Assembly (NCBI GenBank): GCA_910575475.1
Contig: CAJTGD010000043.1
Coordinates: forward strand, 1 to 45,709
DNA length: 45,709 nt
Origin: Lachnospiraceae bacterium
GTDB taxonomy: Bacteria; Bacillota; Clostridia; Lachnospirales; Lachnospiraceae
Reading direction: 5' to 3'
Both the position numbers and the translations under genes were made by a program. This document shows positions 1-8,501 of this stretch, piece by piece. The notes beneath the pieces were generated by a model. That model was not told the origin of the DNA, made no database searches, and saw only the letters and a list, made by a program, of their open reading frames with translations. Every line of letters begins with the position of its first letter. The stretch's first letter is position 1.

Positions 1-79
1 TTACAAGAGAAAACAAAAACGGACAACTTTGAGATAAGTTAAGTAAAAAGGGAAATAAGTAAAGTGGCGACAACTTTAG

Positions 80-128
80 GCTGCTTCAGCAGCAAACCGA
101 ACCTACCGGCTTTAGCCGGTAGTGGTTC
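80..128. other. Two adjacent hairpins in the left-edge intergenic region
   Basis: The first 275 bases hold no convincing gene. They contain two tidy inverted repeats: GCTGC-TTCA-GCAGC at 80-93, and a longer one at 99-128 in which GAACC/GGTTC and TACCGGC/GCCGGTA pair around a TTTA loop with a two-base bulge. No T-run follows either, so they are not typical terminators. They could belong to the 3' end of an upstream transcript or to a leader RNA. The strand is undetermined. Confidence 0.4.
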
Positions 129-250
129 AGTTCAGCATTTCTGTGCATATATTCAAAGCTTCTGATCTATGCAATTAGCGGAAATAAGCGGTTTTCAGGG
201 AAATATATCCAGTTTACGTCCGCTTAACCCCACTTTTTAACCTTCTATTA

Positions 251-266
251 TTGTGATATTCCACAA
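251..266. promoter_or_regulatory. Candidate operator upstream of the sugar-binding protein promoter
   Basis: TTGTG-N6-CACAA is an inverted repeat ending ten bases before the -35 box of the following promoter, where a repressor or activator could bind. Further downstream, AAATGCA-like repeats occur at about 319-326, 341-347 and 356-367. The cognate regulator is unknown. Confidence 0.3.
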
Positions 267-275
267 AAAATACTC

Positions 276-304
276 TTGACAAAATTCGTGGTAGTGCATA
301 AATA
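276..304 (+). promoter_or_regulatory. Sigma-A promoter for the sugar ABC transporter
   Basis: TTGACA (276-281), a 17-base spacer and TAAATA (299-304) give a near-consensus vegetative promoter. Transcription would begin near 311, leaving a leader of about 130 nt before the ATG at 442. Confidence 0.65.
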
Positions 305-441
305 ACAAATGTAGTTGAAAATGCACAGTTTTAGGGCGAATTTGCATACTATGAGAAAAATGCATTTGGTACAATCTTATCATAACAAACCAGACAAAGA
401 GTGAGAGCTTTTTGAAGGTGAAAAAAGGAGGACAATGTAGT

Positions 442-1797
442 ATGAAGAAAAAGTTACTTTTAGTATTGCTCGCAGGTGTGATGGTAGTATCTCTGGCAGC
501 ATGTGGAGGCGGCGACAGCGGAAGCGGCAGTGACAGCGGCAGCGGCTCCGAGAGCACGGCAGAGTCAGATGAGAGTTCAGGCGGCGGTTCCGAGGGCGGA
601 CATAAGCTGACCGTATGGACCTGGGATCCTGCATTCAACATCCCTGCGATCAAAGAAGCTGGAGAGATCTATAAGGCAGAAGTTGATCCGGATTTTGAGC
701 TTGAAGTAATTGAGACTCTGTCCGATGACTGCGAGACCAAGCTTCAGACATGCGCGGAGTCCGGCGACTTCGGCACGATGGCAGATATTATCCTGATGCA
801 GGACAATTCTTACCAGAAGTTTGTATCCTTCTATCCGGAAGCATTTACAGATCTGACAGACAGCGGAATCGACTTTTCCGAGTTTGCAGAAGGTAAGCTT
901 GCATATTCAACTGTAGAAGGCAAGAACTACGGAGTTCCGTTTGATAACGGTGCCGTGATTTCCTGCTACCGTACAGACATTCTTGACGAAGCCGGATATA
1001 CGATTGATGATCTGACAGATATCGACTGGGATAAGTTTATTGAGATCGGCAAGGCTGTAAAGGAAAAGACCGGTAAGTACATGCTCTCCGGACAGGCGAA
1101 CAGCCAGGATATCATCATGATGATGCTTCAGTCAGCAGGAGCTTCTCTGTTCAACGAAGACGGAACTCCGAACCTGGTTGGCAACGATGCGCTGAATGAA
1201 TGTATCGACATCTACCAGGAAATGGTAAAAGAAGGCATCTTCTACGAAGTAAATGAGTGGGATGAGTACGTATCCTCCATTACAAACGAGCAGTGCGCAG
1301 GCACAATCAATGGTAACTGGATCATGGCAACCATCATGGGTATGGAAGATACGTCCGGTAACTGGGCGATCACAAATATGCCGAAGCTGATGAAAACCGA
1401 AGGCGCTACAAACTACTCCAACAACGGCGGATCTTCCTGGTATATCAGCTCTAACTGCCAGAATACAGACCTTGCATTTGACTTCATGGCAAAGACATTT
1501 GCAGGAAGCGTAACACTGTATGAGAACATTCTTCCGACCACAGGCGCAATCAGTACATGGGGACCGGCAGGCGATTCCGAAGCTTATCAGGCTCCGCAGG
1601 AATTCTGGAGCGACCAGCCGATCTTTGCAACGGTTGTAGATTTTGCAGAGAAGACACCTTCCAACAATACAAGTGCTTACTACTATGACGTACGTGAAGT
1701 TGTCTCTACCGCAATTCAGGATATCATGTCCGGCGGAGGAGAGAAGGATGCAGTCTTAGAGCAGGCACAGGCAGACGCTGAATTCTACTATCAATAA
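442..1797 (+). CDS. Sugar ABC transporter substrate-binding lipoprotein
   Basis: This is an extracellular solute-binding protein of family 1 type (about 451 residues) that captures a sugar outside the membrane and hands it to the two permeases encoded next. The N-terminus is a lipoprotein signal: MKKK, a hydrophobic stretch, and lipobox L18-A-A-C21. A Ser/Gly/Asp/Glu-rich flexible linker (about residues 22-55) tethers the ligand-binding domain. I chose the ATG at 442 because AAAGGAGG lies just upstream and the signal peptide starts there; an in-frame upstream start at 412 would precede the RBS. The family is clear, but the substrate cannot be read from sequence; oligosaccharides are usual for CUT1 systems. 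It is separated from the permeases by an internal terminator. Confidence 0.9.
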   Translation: MKKKLLLVLLAGVMVVSLAACGGGDSGSGSDSGSGSESTAESDESSGGGSEGGHKLTVWTWDPAFNIPAIKEAGEIYKAEVDPDFELEVIETLSDDCETKLQTCAESGDFGTMADIILMQDNSYQKFVSFYPEAFTDLTDSGIDFSEFAEGKLAYSTVEGKNYGVPFDNGAVISCYRTDILDEAGYTIDDLTDIDWDKFIEIGKAVKEKTGKYMLSGQANSQDIIMMMLQSAGASLFNEDGTPNLVGNDALNECIDIYQEMVKEGIFYEVNEWDEYVSSITNEQCAGTINGNWIMATIMGMEDTSGNWAITNMPKLMKTEGATNYSNNGGSSWYISSNCQNTDLAFDFMAKTFAGSVTLYENILPTTGAISTWGPAGDSEAYQAPQEFWSDQPIFATVVDFAEKTPSNNTSAYYYDVREVVSTAIQDIMSGGGEKDAVLEQAQADAEFYYQ

Positions 1798-1855
1798 ATC
1801 ATAAGTCAGGCTGTATCTGTAAGGAAACCGAACAGATAAGTCAAGCTACTATGCG

Positions 1856-1884
1856 GGGGGACCGCCCTGGCGGTTCCCCTTTTT
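1856..1884 (+). terminator. Attenuating terminator between binding protein and permease
   Basis: An 11-bp G+C-rich stem (1856-1866 with 1869-1879, one G-T wobble, tight loop) is followed directly by TTTTT. Its place between binding-protein and permease genes suggests partial termination, which gives an excess of binding-protein mRNA over permease mRNA. Confidence 0.75.
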
Positions 1885-1928
1885 GCGTCTCAAAATGCAG
1901 TAAATTGACAAGTAAAGGGGGTCTTTTA

Positions 1929-2822
1929 GTGGATTCTAAGAAAAAAGGTATGAGCTTACTTGCAAAGCAGAAAGCTGCCGGCTGGGCGTTTTTGACTCCG
2001 GCAACGCTGATGATCGTAGTTATGAGTTTTTATCCGATGGTCAGGGCATTTCTCCTTTCCTTACAGACAGGAAGAGGCACGAACTACACGTTTACAGGAA
2101 TATCCAATTATGCGCGTATGTTTGAAGACAGAGTATTCCTTCGCTCTGTAACCAACACATTTTTCTATCTGGCAGTTCAGGTGCCGATCATGCTGGTGCT
2201 TGCGATCCTTCTGGCACAGCTCTTGAATAACCGCGACTTGAAATTTAAAGGGCTTTTCCGTACCTGTGTATTTTTGCCTTGTGCAACATCACTGGTATCC
2301 TATGCAATTATTTTCAGATTCCTGTTTGCACAGGATGGTCTTGTGAATAATGCACTGGTGGCACTTGGGATTTTTAAAGAGGGGTACAATTTCCTGGGAA
2401 ATGCCGGGACGGCAAAGATGGTTATCATCCTGGCCCTGATCTGGAGATGGACAGGATACAACATGGTATTCTATCTGGCAGGACTGCAGAATATTGAATA
2501 TTCCGTATATGAGGCCGCAAAGATTGACGGCGCCAACGGCTGGAAGACATTCTGGGGCATTACCGTACCGCTGCTGAAACCGACGATTATCATGACATTT
2601 ATCATGTCCATCAACGGAACGCTGCAGTTGTTCGACGAGTCAGTCAACCTGACCAACGGCGGACCGGCAAATGCTACGATCACAATGTCACACTATATTT
2701 ACAATACATGTTTCCTGCGTGCTCCGAACTTCGGTTACGGAAGCGCTATGGCATTCTTTGTATTTATCATTGTTGCAATCCTTGCATTTATCAATCTGAA
2801 AGTAGGTGATACACGTGACTGA
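1929..2822 (+). CDS. Sugar ABC transporter permease 1 (MalF/UgpA type)
   Basis: Inner-membrane permease of a CUT1 sugar importer, about 297 residues with six predicted membrane helices. The cytoplasmic ATPase-docking (EAA) motif is visible as EAAKIDGANG...ITVPLLKP. I place the start at the GTG at 1929, which sits 7 bases after AAAGGGGG. An ATG-started upstream extension (1851) would run through the terminator hairpin and add a non-membrane leader, so it is rejected. The next permease overlaps its 3' end by about 8 bases, indicating translational coupling. No ATPase gene is nearby; as in many Firmicutes, a shared MsmX-type ATPase encoded elsewhere probably energises it (inference). Confidence 0.9.
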   Translation: MDSKKKGMSLLAKQKAAGWAFLTPATLMIVVMSFYPMVRAFLLSLQTGRGTNYTFTGISNYARMFEDRVFLRSVTNTFFYLAVQVPIMLVLAILLAQLLNNRDLKFKGLFRTCVFLPCATSLVSYAIIFRFLFAQDGLVNNALVALGIFKEGYNFLGNAGTAKMVIILALIWRWTGYNMVFYLAGLQNIEYSVYEAAKIDGANGWKTFWGITVPLLKPTIIMTFIMSINGTLQLFDESVNLTNGGPANATITMSHYIYNTCFLRAPNFGYGSAMAFFVFIIVAILAFINLKVGDTRD

Positions 2823-3645
2823 AAAAAAGAACAGATCAATGATCCAGCGCAGGCTGATTCCTACTTACATATTTTTGACGATTTTTTCGATCATCTCTGT
2901 ATTTCCGTTTTTATGGATGATCTCTGCGGCAACGAATAACTATATTGATATCTCAAAGGGACGTCTCCTTCCCGGCAGCTTTGCGGCGGAGAATTTCCGG
3001 AACCTGGTTGCGCAGCAGCCGCTGGCCCGGGCAATGGGCAATTCCTTCCTGTACGCGATTTCGGTGACAGTGATCTGTCTGTTTATCTGTTCACTGGCCG
3101 GCTATGGTTTTGAGATTTATCATGACAAATGGAAAGACAAACTGTTCTCGATCCTGCTTCTGGCAATGATGGTTCCTCAGGTAGCGACCATGATCCCATT
3201 GTTCCAGATGTTCAGTTCGGCAAAATTGCTGAATACAATGGCTGGTTTCTTCCTTCCGATGATCTCGACGCCGTTTATGATCATGATGTTCCGCCAGAAT
3301 GCAAGAGCATTCCCAATCGACATCATTGAAGCGGCCCGGATCGACGGACTGAATGAGGTACAGATCTTCTTCCGCATGTTCTTCCCGACTATGAGATCCA
3401 CCTATGCGGCAGCGGCTGTTATCACATTCATGAATGCATGGAATGCATATCTGTGGCCGAAGGTAATCATGACAGACGGAAAGTCCCTGAACATGGTTAT
3501 GTTGATCGCCAATACCATCGGCGGATACAAGATTGATTACGGTATGATCATGATGGGCGTATTGTTCTGCTCGATTCCGACTATGCTTGTATTCTTCATC
3601 CTGCAGAAGCAGTTTGCAGAAGGTATTACCGGCGCGGTGAAATAA
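2815..3645 (+). CDS. Sugar ABC transporter permease 2 (MalG/UgpE type)
   Basis: Second membrane subunit of the same importer, about 276 residues, six predicted helices, with the EAA loop EAARIDGLNE...FFPTMRS in the last third. Two GTG codons could start it (2806 and 2815). I prefer 2815, since TAGGTGAT lies a suitable distance upstream. Either way it overlaps the preceding permease, so the pair is co-translated. A strong terminator follows, closing the transporter unit before the 610-residue gene. Confidence 0.88.
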   Translation: MTEKKNRSMIQRRLIPTYIFLTIFSIISVFPFLWMISAATNNYIDISKGRLLPGSFAAENFRNLVAQQPLARAMGNSFLYAISVTVICLFICSLAGYGFEIYHDKWKDKLFSILLLAMMVPQVATMIPLFQMFSSAKLLNTMAGFFLPMISTPFMIMMFRQNARAFPIDIIEAARIDGLNEVQIFFRMFFPTMRSTYAAAAVITFMNAWNAYLWPKVIMTDGKSLNMVMLIANTIGGYKIDYGMIMMGVLFCSIPTMLVFFILQKQFAEGITGAVK

Positions 3646-3743
3646 AAGAAATTCCAACCCACGTATCCATTCGCAAAAATCGTGCTGACGCACTCTTACG
3701 TCTGCTAACGCAGCCGCGCAGCTAGAAGAAATTTTGGAAAAAA

Positions 3744-3769
3744 GAGTTTCGCTTGCGAAACTCTTTTTT
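3744..3769 (+). terminator. Rho-independent terminator after the ABC permeases
   Basis: GAGTTTCGC (3744-3752), a TT loop and GCGAAACTC (3755-3763) form a perfect 9-bp stem followed by TTTTTT. An A-run on the other side allows bidirectional function. Confidence 0.85.
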
Positions 3770-3792
3770 ATCAACGCAGAAAGGAGTAAAAA

Positions 3793-5625
3793 ATGAGTGA
3801 CTTTATTTTAAATGTGATCCATCGCCCGGAAATGGTGCCGGAGTATTCCGCCACGGTGACCGGGCATGGCAAGGAGGAGGACATCGGAAATAAGAAGCTT
3901 CTGACGGAATCTCTGGACATTTTCCGGACACAGCAGAGGCTGGCCCACGAAAATGGTTTGAAGGTCACGATCCATATGACCTATGCTTCCCTGTTCAATG
4001 CGGAGGCGGTGCAGATCGCAAAGGACGATCATGAGAAATACGGGGATGAGATCGCGCTGTCTCTTCTTGGACTGCCCTGCGAGCAATTCCGTGAGAAATA
4101 CCATACAAAGGATTTCTGTATCTGGATGTTTTCCATGGAAGACAAAAAAAAGATCGTCAATGATGTGTTCGGCAAATTCTATGAAACCTTTGGTTTTTAT
4201 CCGGAATCTACAGGATCTTACTATATGGATGCGGACCTGACCAATTACATCAAGGAAGCCTACCCTTCTGTGAAGTGTGCCGTTGCCACCTGCTGGGAGG
4301 AAGGGCCGAAGGCATATCACACCTGCAACAATTCCTGGTATACGCTGTTTGACGGCGGCCCATGGGCACCCTGGATCCCTTCCAAACAGAATACCCATGC
4401 TCCTGCGGCAGATGAGGCAGAGGACAGCGGGATCGTTGCGATTCCGCATTTGTCAAGGGATTTGCTGGCCTGCTATGACGGAAACGGCTCCAACTTCGGG
4501 ACGCATCCGCAGAATGTACTGCGGGGCATGATCTATGATTCCAAGACCTGGGAGTATCCGTATCTGTATAACCTGATCGACCAGTACCGCGCCCAGGAAA
4601 AGTACAACAACGGCTACGCGTACAATATGATGTTTGTAGGTCCCGGCTGGATGAACAAGATGGGCCGCTGGGAGGCGCCTTACGAGCTGCTGCTCAAATC
4701 CTATTCCGACGGATGCAGATATTATGGAGATCTTAAGAAAGAGGGAAAGCTCATAGACATGACCATGTCGGAATTTGCGGATTATTACCGGCGGAAGAAG
4801 ACGTACACCGAGCCGGAATGCGCCCTCTGGCGCGATATCCTTTACGGTTCAGACAAGCAGGTGTTCTGGTATACGGATCCTTATATGCGGGCCGGAGTGA
4901 ATATGGACCAGGGCGGCGCGATCTTTGATCTGCGTCCTTATGCCGCCAAGCTGAGATGGGAGGTGGGCATCGGTACGAAGCATGTGCAGGATGCGTCCTA
5001 TCCGTTTTTGATCCAGGAAAAATATCGGGCAGGTTATTTTACACACTATGCAGGGGAAGGAACCATCCGGAGCGCCAAGCTCTGCCATAACGGGGAAGAG
5101 GTGGACCTGTGCCTGTGCCGTACGAAAGCGCATTTTTCACAGGAGGGAAGGACACGGATCCTGACGCTGGATCCGGTGACCATTGAGTTTGCGGATCTGA
5201 CCGTGAAGCTTCAGACAAAGGAGTATTTTGAGGAGGGGACCGGCTCTGTTAAGATTGAGAGAACGATCCTGGAGATGAGCGATCCCGGCGCGGAAGCGGA
5301 GCTGAATGAATACATGGTAGCATGCTATGGAACAACGGAATATCCGGAGGACATGAGCGGCATCCTTCTGAAATGTGAGGGCAGCGAGGAGAAGAGTATT
5401 GTCTATGAATACAAGTGCAGAGAGGAAAGCCTGGACAACGCGGAAGCGGTATCCGCGGTGATCCCTGCCATTGAGACGAAGGTTTCCATGACGCAGAGCG
5501 GCGGCGGAGAGGGATATATCCGGGAGGGCTATGCATTTTCTCCGATGTTTACTCTGGGGTATAAGAAAAAGATTTCAGAAAGGGAGGTATATGCGACATG
5601 GCTCAATCTGGAAAAGGCAGATTAA
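3793..5625 (+). CDS. Uncharacterised 610-residue protein, probable carbohydrate-active enzyme
   Basis: This is a cytoplasmic-looking protein with no signal peptide or membrane helix. The RBS AAAGGAG precedes the ATG. I do not recognise the family with certainty. The N-terminal half (about residues 1-330) alternates hydrophobic strands and amphipathic helices and is rich in Trp, Tyr, His and Asp (for example HMTYAS, GGPWAPW, HLSRDL, VGPGWMNK). This is the texture of a (beta/alpha)-barrel sugar-processing enzyme such as GH57-like or deacetylase-like folds. The C-terminal third looks like a beta-rich domain. Sitting right behind a sugar importer, it may process the imported saccharide (inference). 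Its last 28 bases overlap the next gene. Confidence 0.6.
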   Translation: MSDFILNVIHRPEMVPEYSATVTGHGKEEDIGNKKLLTESLDIFRTQQRLAHENGLKVTIHMTYASLFNAEAVQIAKDDHEKYGDEIALSLLGLPCEQFREKYHTKDFCIWMFSMEDKKKIVNDVFGKFYETFGFYPESTGSYYMDADLTNYIKEAYPSVKCAVATCWEEGPKAYHTCNNSWYTLFDGGPWAPWIPSKQNTHAPAADEAEDSGIVAIPHLSRDLLACYDGNGSNFGTHPQNVLRGMIYDSKTWEYPYLYNLIDQYRAQEKYNNGYAYNMMFVGPGWMNKMGRWEAPYELLLKSYSDGCRYYGDLKKEGKLIDMTMSEFADYYRRKKTYTEPECALWRDILYGSDKQVFWYTDPYMRAGVNMDQGGAIFDLRPYAAKLRWEVGIGTKHVQDASYPFLIQEKYRAGYFTHYAGEGTIRSAKLCHNGEEVDLCLCRTKAHFSQEGRTRILTLDPVTIEFADLTVKLQTKEYFEEGTGSVKIERTILEMSDPGAEAELNEYMVACYGTTEYPEDMSGILLKCEGSEEKSIVYEYKCREESLDNAEAVSAVIPAIETKVSMTQSGGGEGYIREGYAFSPMFTLGYKKKISEREVYATWLNLEKAD

Positions 5626-5816
5626 ACTACCGGTGCCCGTCCTGCTTCATGAGGGATCTGGATATCGATATGTTTTATGATAAGGAAAAAGAGGAATATT
5701 ACTGCCTGCGCTGCCAGTTTACCGGGACGGAGCAGGACGTACTCGCGGGCAATGAGACGGTCCGGATCCGATATAAGGCAATGCATAAGAGGTATGAAAA
5801 GTTCGACTTTGATTAG
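5598..5816 (+). CDS. Small zinc-ribbon protein
   Basis: A 72-residue protein with two CxxC knuckles (CPSC near residue 13 and CLRC near residue 37), spaced as in a rubredoxin/zinc-ribbon fold, so it probably binds one Zn2+. The middle is acidic and the C-terminus Lys/Arg-rich. GGGAGG at 5582-5587 precedes the ATG, and the gene starts inside the end of the upstream enzyme gene in another reading frame, indicating coupling. No precise function can be given; nucleic-acid or protein binding is usual for such ribbons. Confidence 0.7.
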   Translation: MAQSGKGRLNYRCPSCFMRDLDIDMFYDKEKEEYYCLRCQFTGTEQDVLAGNETVRIRYKAMHKRYEKFDFD

Positions 5817-5956
5817 GGGAGACTCCCACAAGGAAAGGGCGGGAATTGATTGATTCTCGTCCGATTTTGTGATATGCTACAGAGAGTGGAGAGAGACGGT
5901 ATCATATAACTGTGGGCAGGTTCCATGCCGCACCCCGCCTCAGAAAGGAAGTATTC

Positions 5957-6877
5957 ATGGACAAGATATTGTTAATAGATGATAGTATTATAGTGGGCGA
6001 TTCTTTAAAAGCAATTCTGGAAACGGACTATGATGTGACTGTATGCCATGATGCTGAAAGCGGACTTGAAAATGCCATGTCCGGAAAGTATTCCCTGATC
6101 CTTATGGATATCATTATGCCGGATATGGATGGATTTACGCTGCTGAAAAAGCTTCAGGACATGATACTGACCAGGTATATTCCGATCATTGTTGTGACAG
6201 GCCTTACGGATATACAGCATGAGGAAGAGGCCCTGACTCTGGGAGCGGTAGACTATATCACAAAACCGGTGATTCCCGCAATTCTGAAGGCAAGGATCAA
6301 CGCGCAGCTCCGGTCATTTGACAGGCAGATGCACTATAAAAAGCTGGCCATGGTCGATGAACTGACCGGAATCGCGAACAGAAGGCGCTACGAGGAGGAA
6401 TGGCGTATGAAGTGGCGGGAGGCCCTGCGTCTCGGGATCCCGTTTTCTGTCTGTATCTTCGACATAGACAAGTTTAAGATTTATAACGACAGCTTCGGCC
6501 ATCCGGCGGGCGACAAGGTTTTGACCAGTGTAGCAAAGACCGCATCTTCCTTCCTGCACCGTGCAACGGACTTTGTGGGACGCTACGGCGGGGAAGAGTT
6601 TGTCGCGATCCTGGTAGGCAATGACGCCCAGTCTTCTTATGAATATCTGAAAATGATCCGGCAGGCCATCGAGAACCTGCATATACCGCACAATTCCCCG
6701 GTATTCCGATGGATCACGGTCAGTGTGGGCGGAGTCACCGTTGTCCCGAAGAGCGGGGATGTATATGATACATATCTGAAGATCGCAGATTCCATGCTGT
6801 ATACCGCAAAAAAATCCGGCAGGAATATGGTCGTATGGTCCGACGGGGGCAAGGAACAGTGGCGGGAGAGAGAATAA
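5957..6877 (+). CDS. Response regulator with GGDEF diguanylate cyclase domain
   Basis: Predicted two-domain signalling protein of 306 residues that makes cyclic di-GMP from two GTP when its receiver is phosphorylated. Receiver domain (about 1-120): acidic pair D8-D9, phosphoacceptor D51 in LILMDIIMPDMDG, and K103 in ITKPV. GGDEF domain (about 130-300): active-site GGEEF at 211-215, preceded by five residues and then RATD (202-205), the RxxD inhibitory site, so product inhibition is expected. The ATG at 5957 follows AAAGGAAG; the longer in-frame start at 5912 lacks this. No histidine kinase is adjacent, so it is an orphan regulator. A terminator follows the gene. Confidence 0.92.
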   Translation: MDKILLIDDSIIVGDSLKAILETDYDVTVCHDAESGLENAMSGKYSLILMDIIMPDMDGFTLLKKLQDMILTRYIPIIVVTGLTDIQHEEEALTLGAVDYITKPVIPAILKARINAQLRSFDRQMHYKKLAMVDELTGIANRRRYEEEWRMKWREALRLGIPFSVCIFDIDKFKIYNDSFGHPAGDKVLTSVAKTASSFLHRATDFVGRYGGEEFVAILVGNDAQSSYEYLKMIRQAIENLHIPHNSPVFRWITVSVGGVTVVPKSGDVYDTYLKIADSMLYTAKKSGRNMVVWSDGGKEQWRERE

Positions 6878-6926
6878 TACAGAAGGCCTGCCATCGGCAG
6901 TCTTTCCACATACGTTGGTATTCAAG

Positions 6927-6950
6927 AGCCAGGATGATACCTGGCTTTTT
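6927..6950 (+). terminator. Terminator after the diguanylate cyclase gene
   Basis: AGCCAGG (6927-6933), a six-base loop and CCTGGCT (6940-6946), then TTTT. It lies only about 25 bases before the next start codon, so the hexosaminidase gene depends on read-through or a promoter overlapping this hairpin. Confidence 0.75.
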
Positions 6951-6975
6951 GCTGTAAAAACAAAAAGGAGGTATT

Positions 6976-8430
6976 ATGGTGCAGATTGCAATCATACCGG
7001 AACCAAAGAAAATCCTGGCAGGTGAGGAAGGCCATGCGGATCCTGTGATCCGGGAAAGGAAAACAGATCCTGACATGGGGGAAGAGGAATATTGTCTGCA
7101 GCTGAAAAAGGACGGCATATGGATTGCGGGCGGGAGTGAAAAAGCATGTCTGTATGCCGAGTCAACGCTGGAGCAGATCCGGCTGCAGTGCGGGGATGCC
7201 CTGCCCTGCCTGACGGTGGAGGATTGTCCGGCATATTCGTGGAGGGCATTTCATATCGACTGCGCCCGGCATTTTATTCCGGCGGACGAATTGAAGAAAA
7301 TGATCCGGATGTCGGCACATTTTAAATTAAACAAATTTCACTGGCATTTTTCGGATGACCAGGGCTGGCGCATAGAATGCAGGAAGTTCCCTCTGCTGCA
7401 TGAGATCGGCGCGGTGCGCAGGGGGGACCATATGGGCAATTATGATTCGGACGAGACCGAGGACCGGTATTATACAAGAGAACAGGTCAGGGAGATCGTG
7501 GCTTACTGCGGGGAGCTGGGCGTGGAAGTGATCCCGGAGGTAGATATGCCCGGACATGTGACTGCGATGCTGGCGGCCTATCCCCAGTACGGCTGCCGGG
7601 GGGAGCAGATTCCGGTGGAGACGCGGGCAGGGATTTTCCGGGATATCCTGTGCGCGGGGAAGGAAGAGACTTTTGTGTTTATCGAGCAGCTTCTGGATGA
7701 CCTTCTGGAACTATTTCCGGGAAAATATTTTCATATCGGCGGGGATGAGGCGCCCAAGGAATACTGGAGCAGCTGCCCCTTGTGCCGGAAGCGGATGGAG
7801 GAGGAAGGGCTTGAGAACCTGCAGCAGCTGCAGGGATATATGGAAAACCGGATCACTGCGTATCTGAAAGCGAAGGGCCGTACCGTGATCGTATGGAATG
7901 AGGCCGCATACGGGGGCAATCTTGACCCGGATACCATCGTGCAGCTCTGGACGGATGATAAGGAGAACCGCTTGGAACAGCATATGGAACGGGGCGGGAA
8001 GGCCGTTATATCCATTGTGAAGAACTGTTACTGCGACTATCCGTATGGGATCACATCGCTTCGGGATGTCTATGAGTTGGAAGAATGTCCGGCAGGACTG
8101 ACAAAGGCAAAAGATCGGATCCTGGGAACAGAATGTCTGATCTGGACGGAGCATGTCCGGGATGAAAAAAGACTGGAAACTCTCTGCTGGCCCAGGTTTG
8201 CGGCTTCTGCGGAGGTCGGCTGGCGGGGACAGGACAGACCCGGGTATCCTTCGTTTGAAACGAGAATGAAGAGACTGCTGCCTGTATTTAAGAAGTATGG
8301 GATCTGTCCGGAGGAGGCTCCCGGCTGGGTTCCGGCGCAGGAAGAGGCTAAGAGGCAGAAAGCGGAATTTGAGAAGAATTTCAGTGCCGAGGACCGGCAG
8401 GAAGTGGAGAAAATGCAGGAGATCATCTGA
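6976..8430 (+). CDS. Family GH20 beta-N-acetylhexosaminidase
   Basis: This glycosidase removes terminal N-acetylglucosamine or N-acetylgalactosamine by substrate-assisted catalysis. In 484 residues one sees a short N-terminal GH20b-like domain (1-85) and a TIM barrel beginning AFHIDCARHF. Family blocks include KFHWHFSDDQGWR, EVDMPGH and the catalytic HIGGDE (253-258), with the Asp-Glu pair D257-E258; WTEH and a late Trp-Arg follow. No signal peptide is present, so it is likely cytoplasmic and acts on imported chitobiose-like or glycan-derived oligosaccharides. The start is supported by AAAGGAGG at ideal spacing. The next gene starts 71 bases on. Confidence 0.92.
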   Translation: MVQIAIIPEPKKILAGEEGHADPVIRERKTDPDMGEEEYCLQLKKDGIWIAGGSEKACLYAESTLEQIRLQCGDALPCLTVEDCPAYSWRAFHIDCARHFIPADELKKMIRMSAHFKLNKFHWHFSDDQGWRIECRKFPLLHEIGAVRRGDHMGNYDSDETEDRYYTREQVREIVAYCGELGVEVIPEVDMPGHVTAMLAAYPQYGCRGEQIPVETRAGIFRDILCAGKEETFVFIEQLLDDLLELFPGKYFHIGGDEAPKEYWSSCPLCRKRMEEEGLENLQQLQGYMENRITAYLKAKGRTVIVWNEAAYGGNLDPDTIVQLWTDDKENRLEQHMERGGKAVISIVKNCYCDYPYGITSLRDVYELEECPAGLTKAKDRILGTECLIWTEHVRDEKRLETLCWPRFAASAEVGWRGQDRPGYPSFETRMKRLLPVFKKYGICPEEAPGWVPAQEEAKRQKAEFEKNFSAEDRQEVEKMQEII

Positions 8431-8501
8431 GGGCCGTGATGAGCGGCAAATCATAGGGAAAGTTCTGACTGCAAGGTTAGAAAAAGAGGAGGAAATAAAA
8501 C

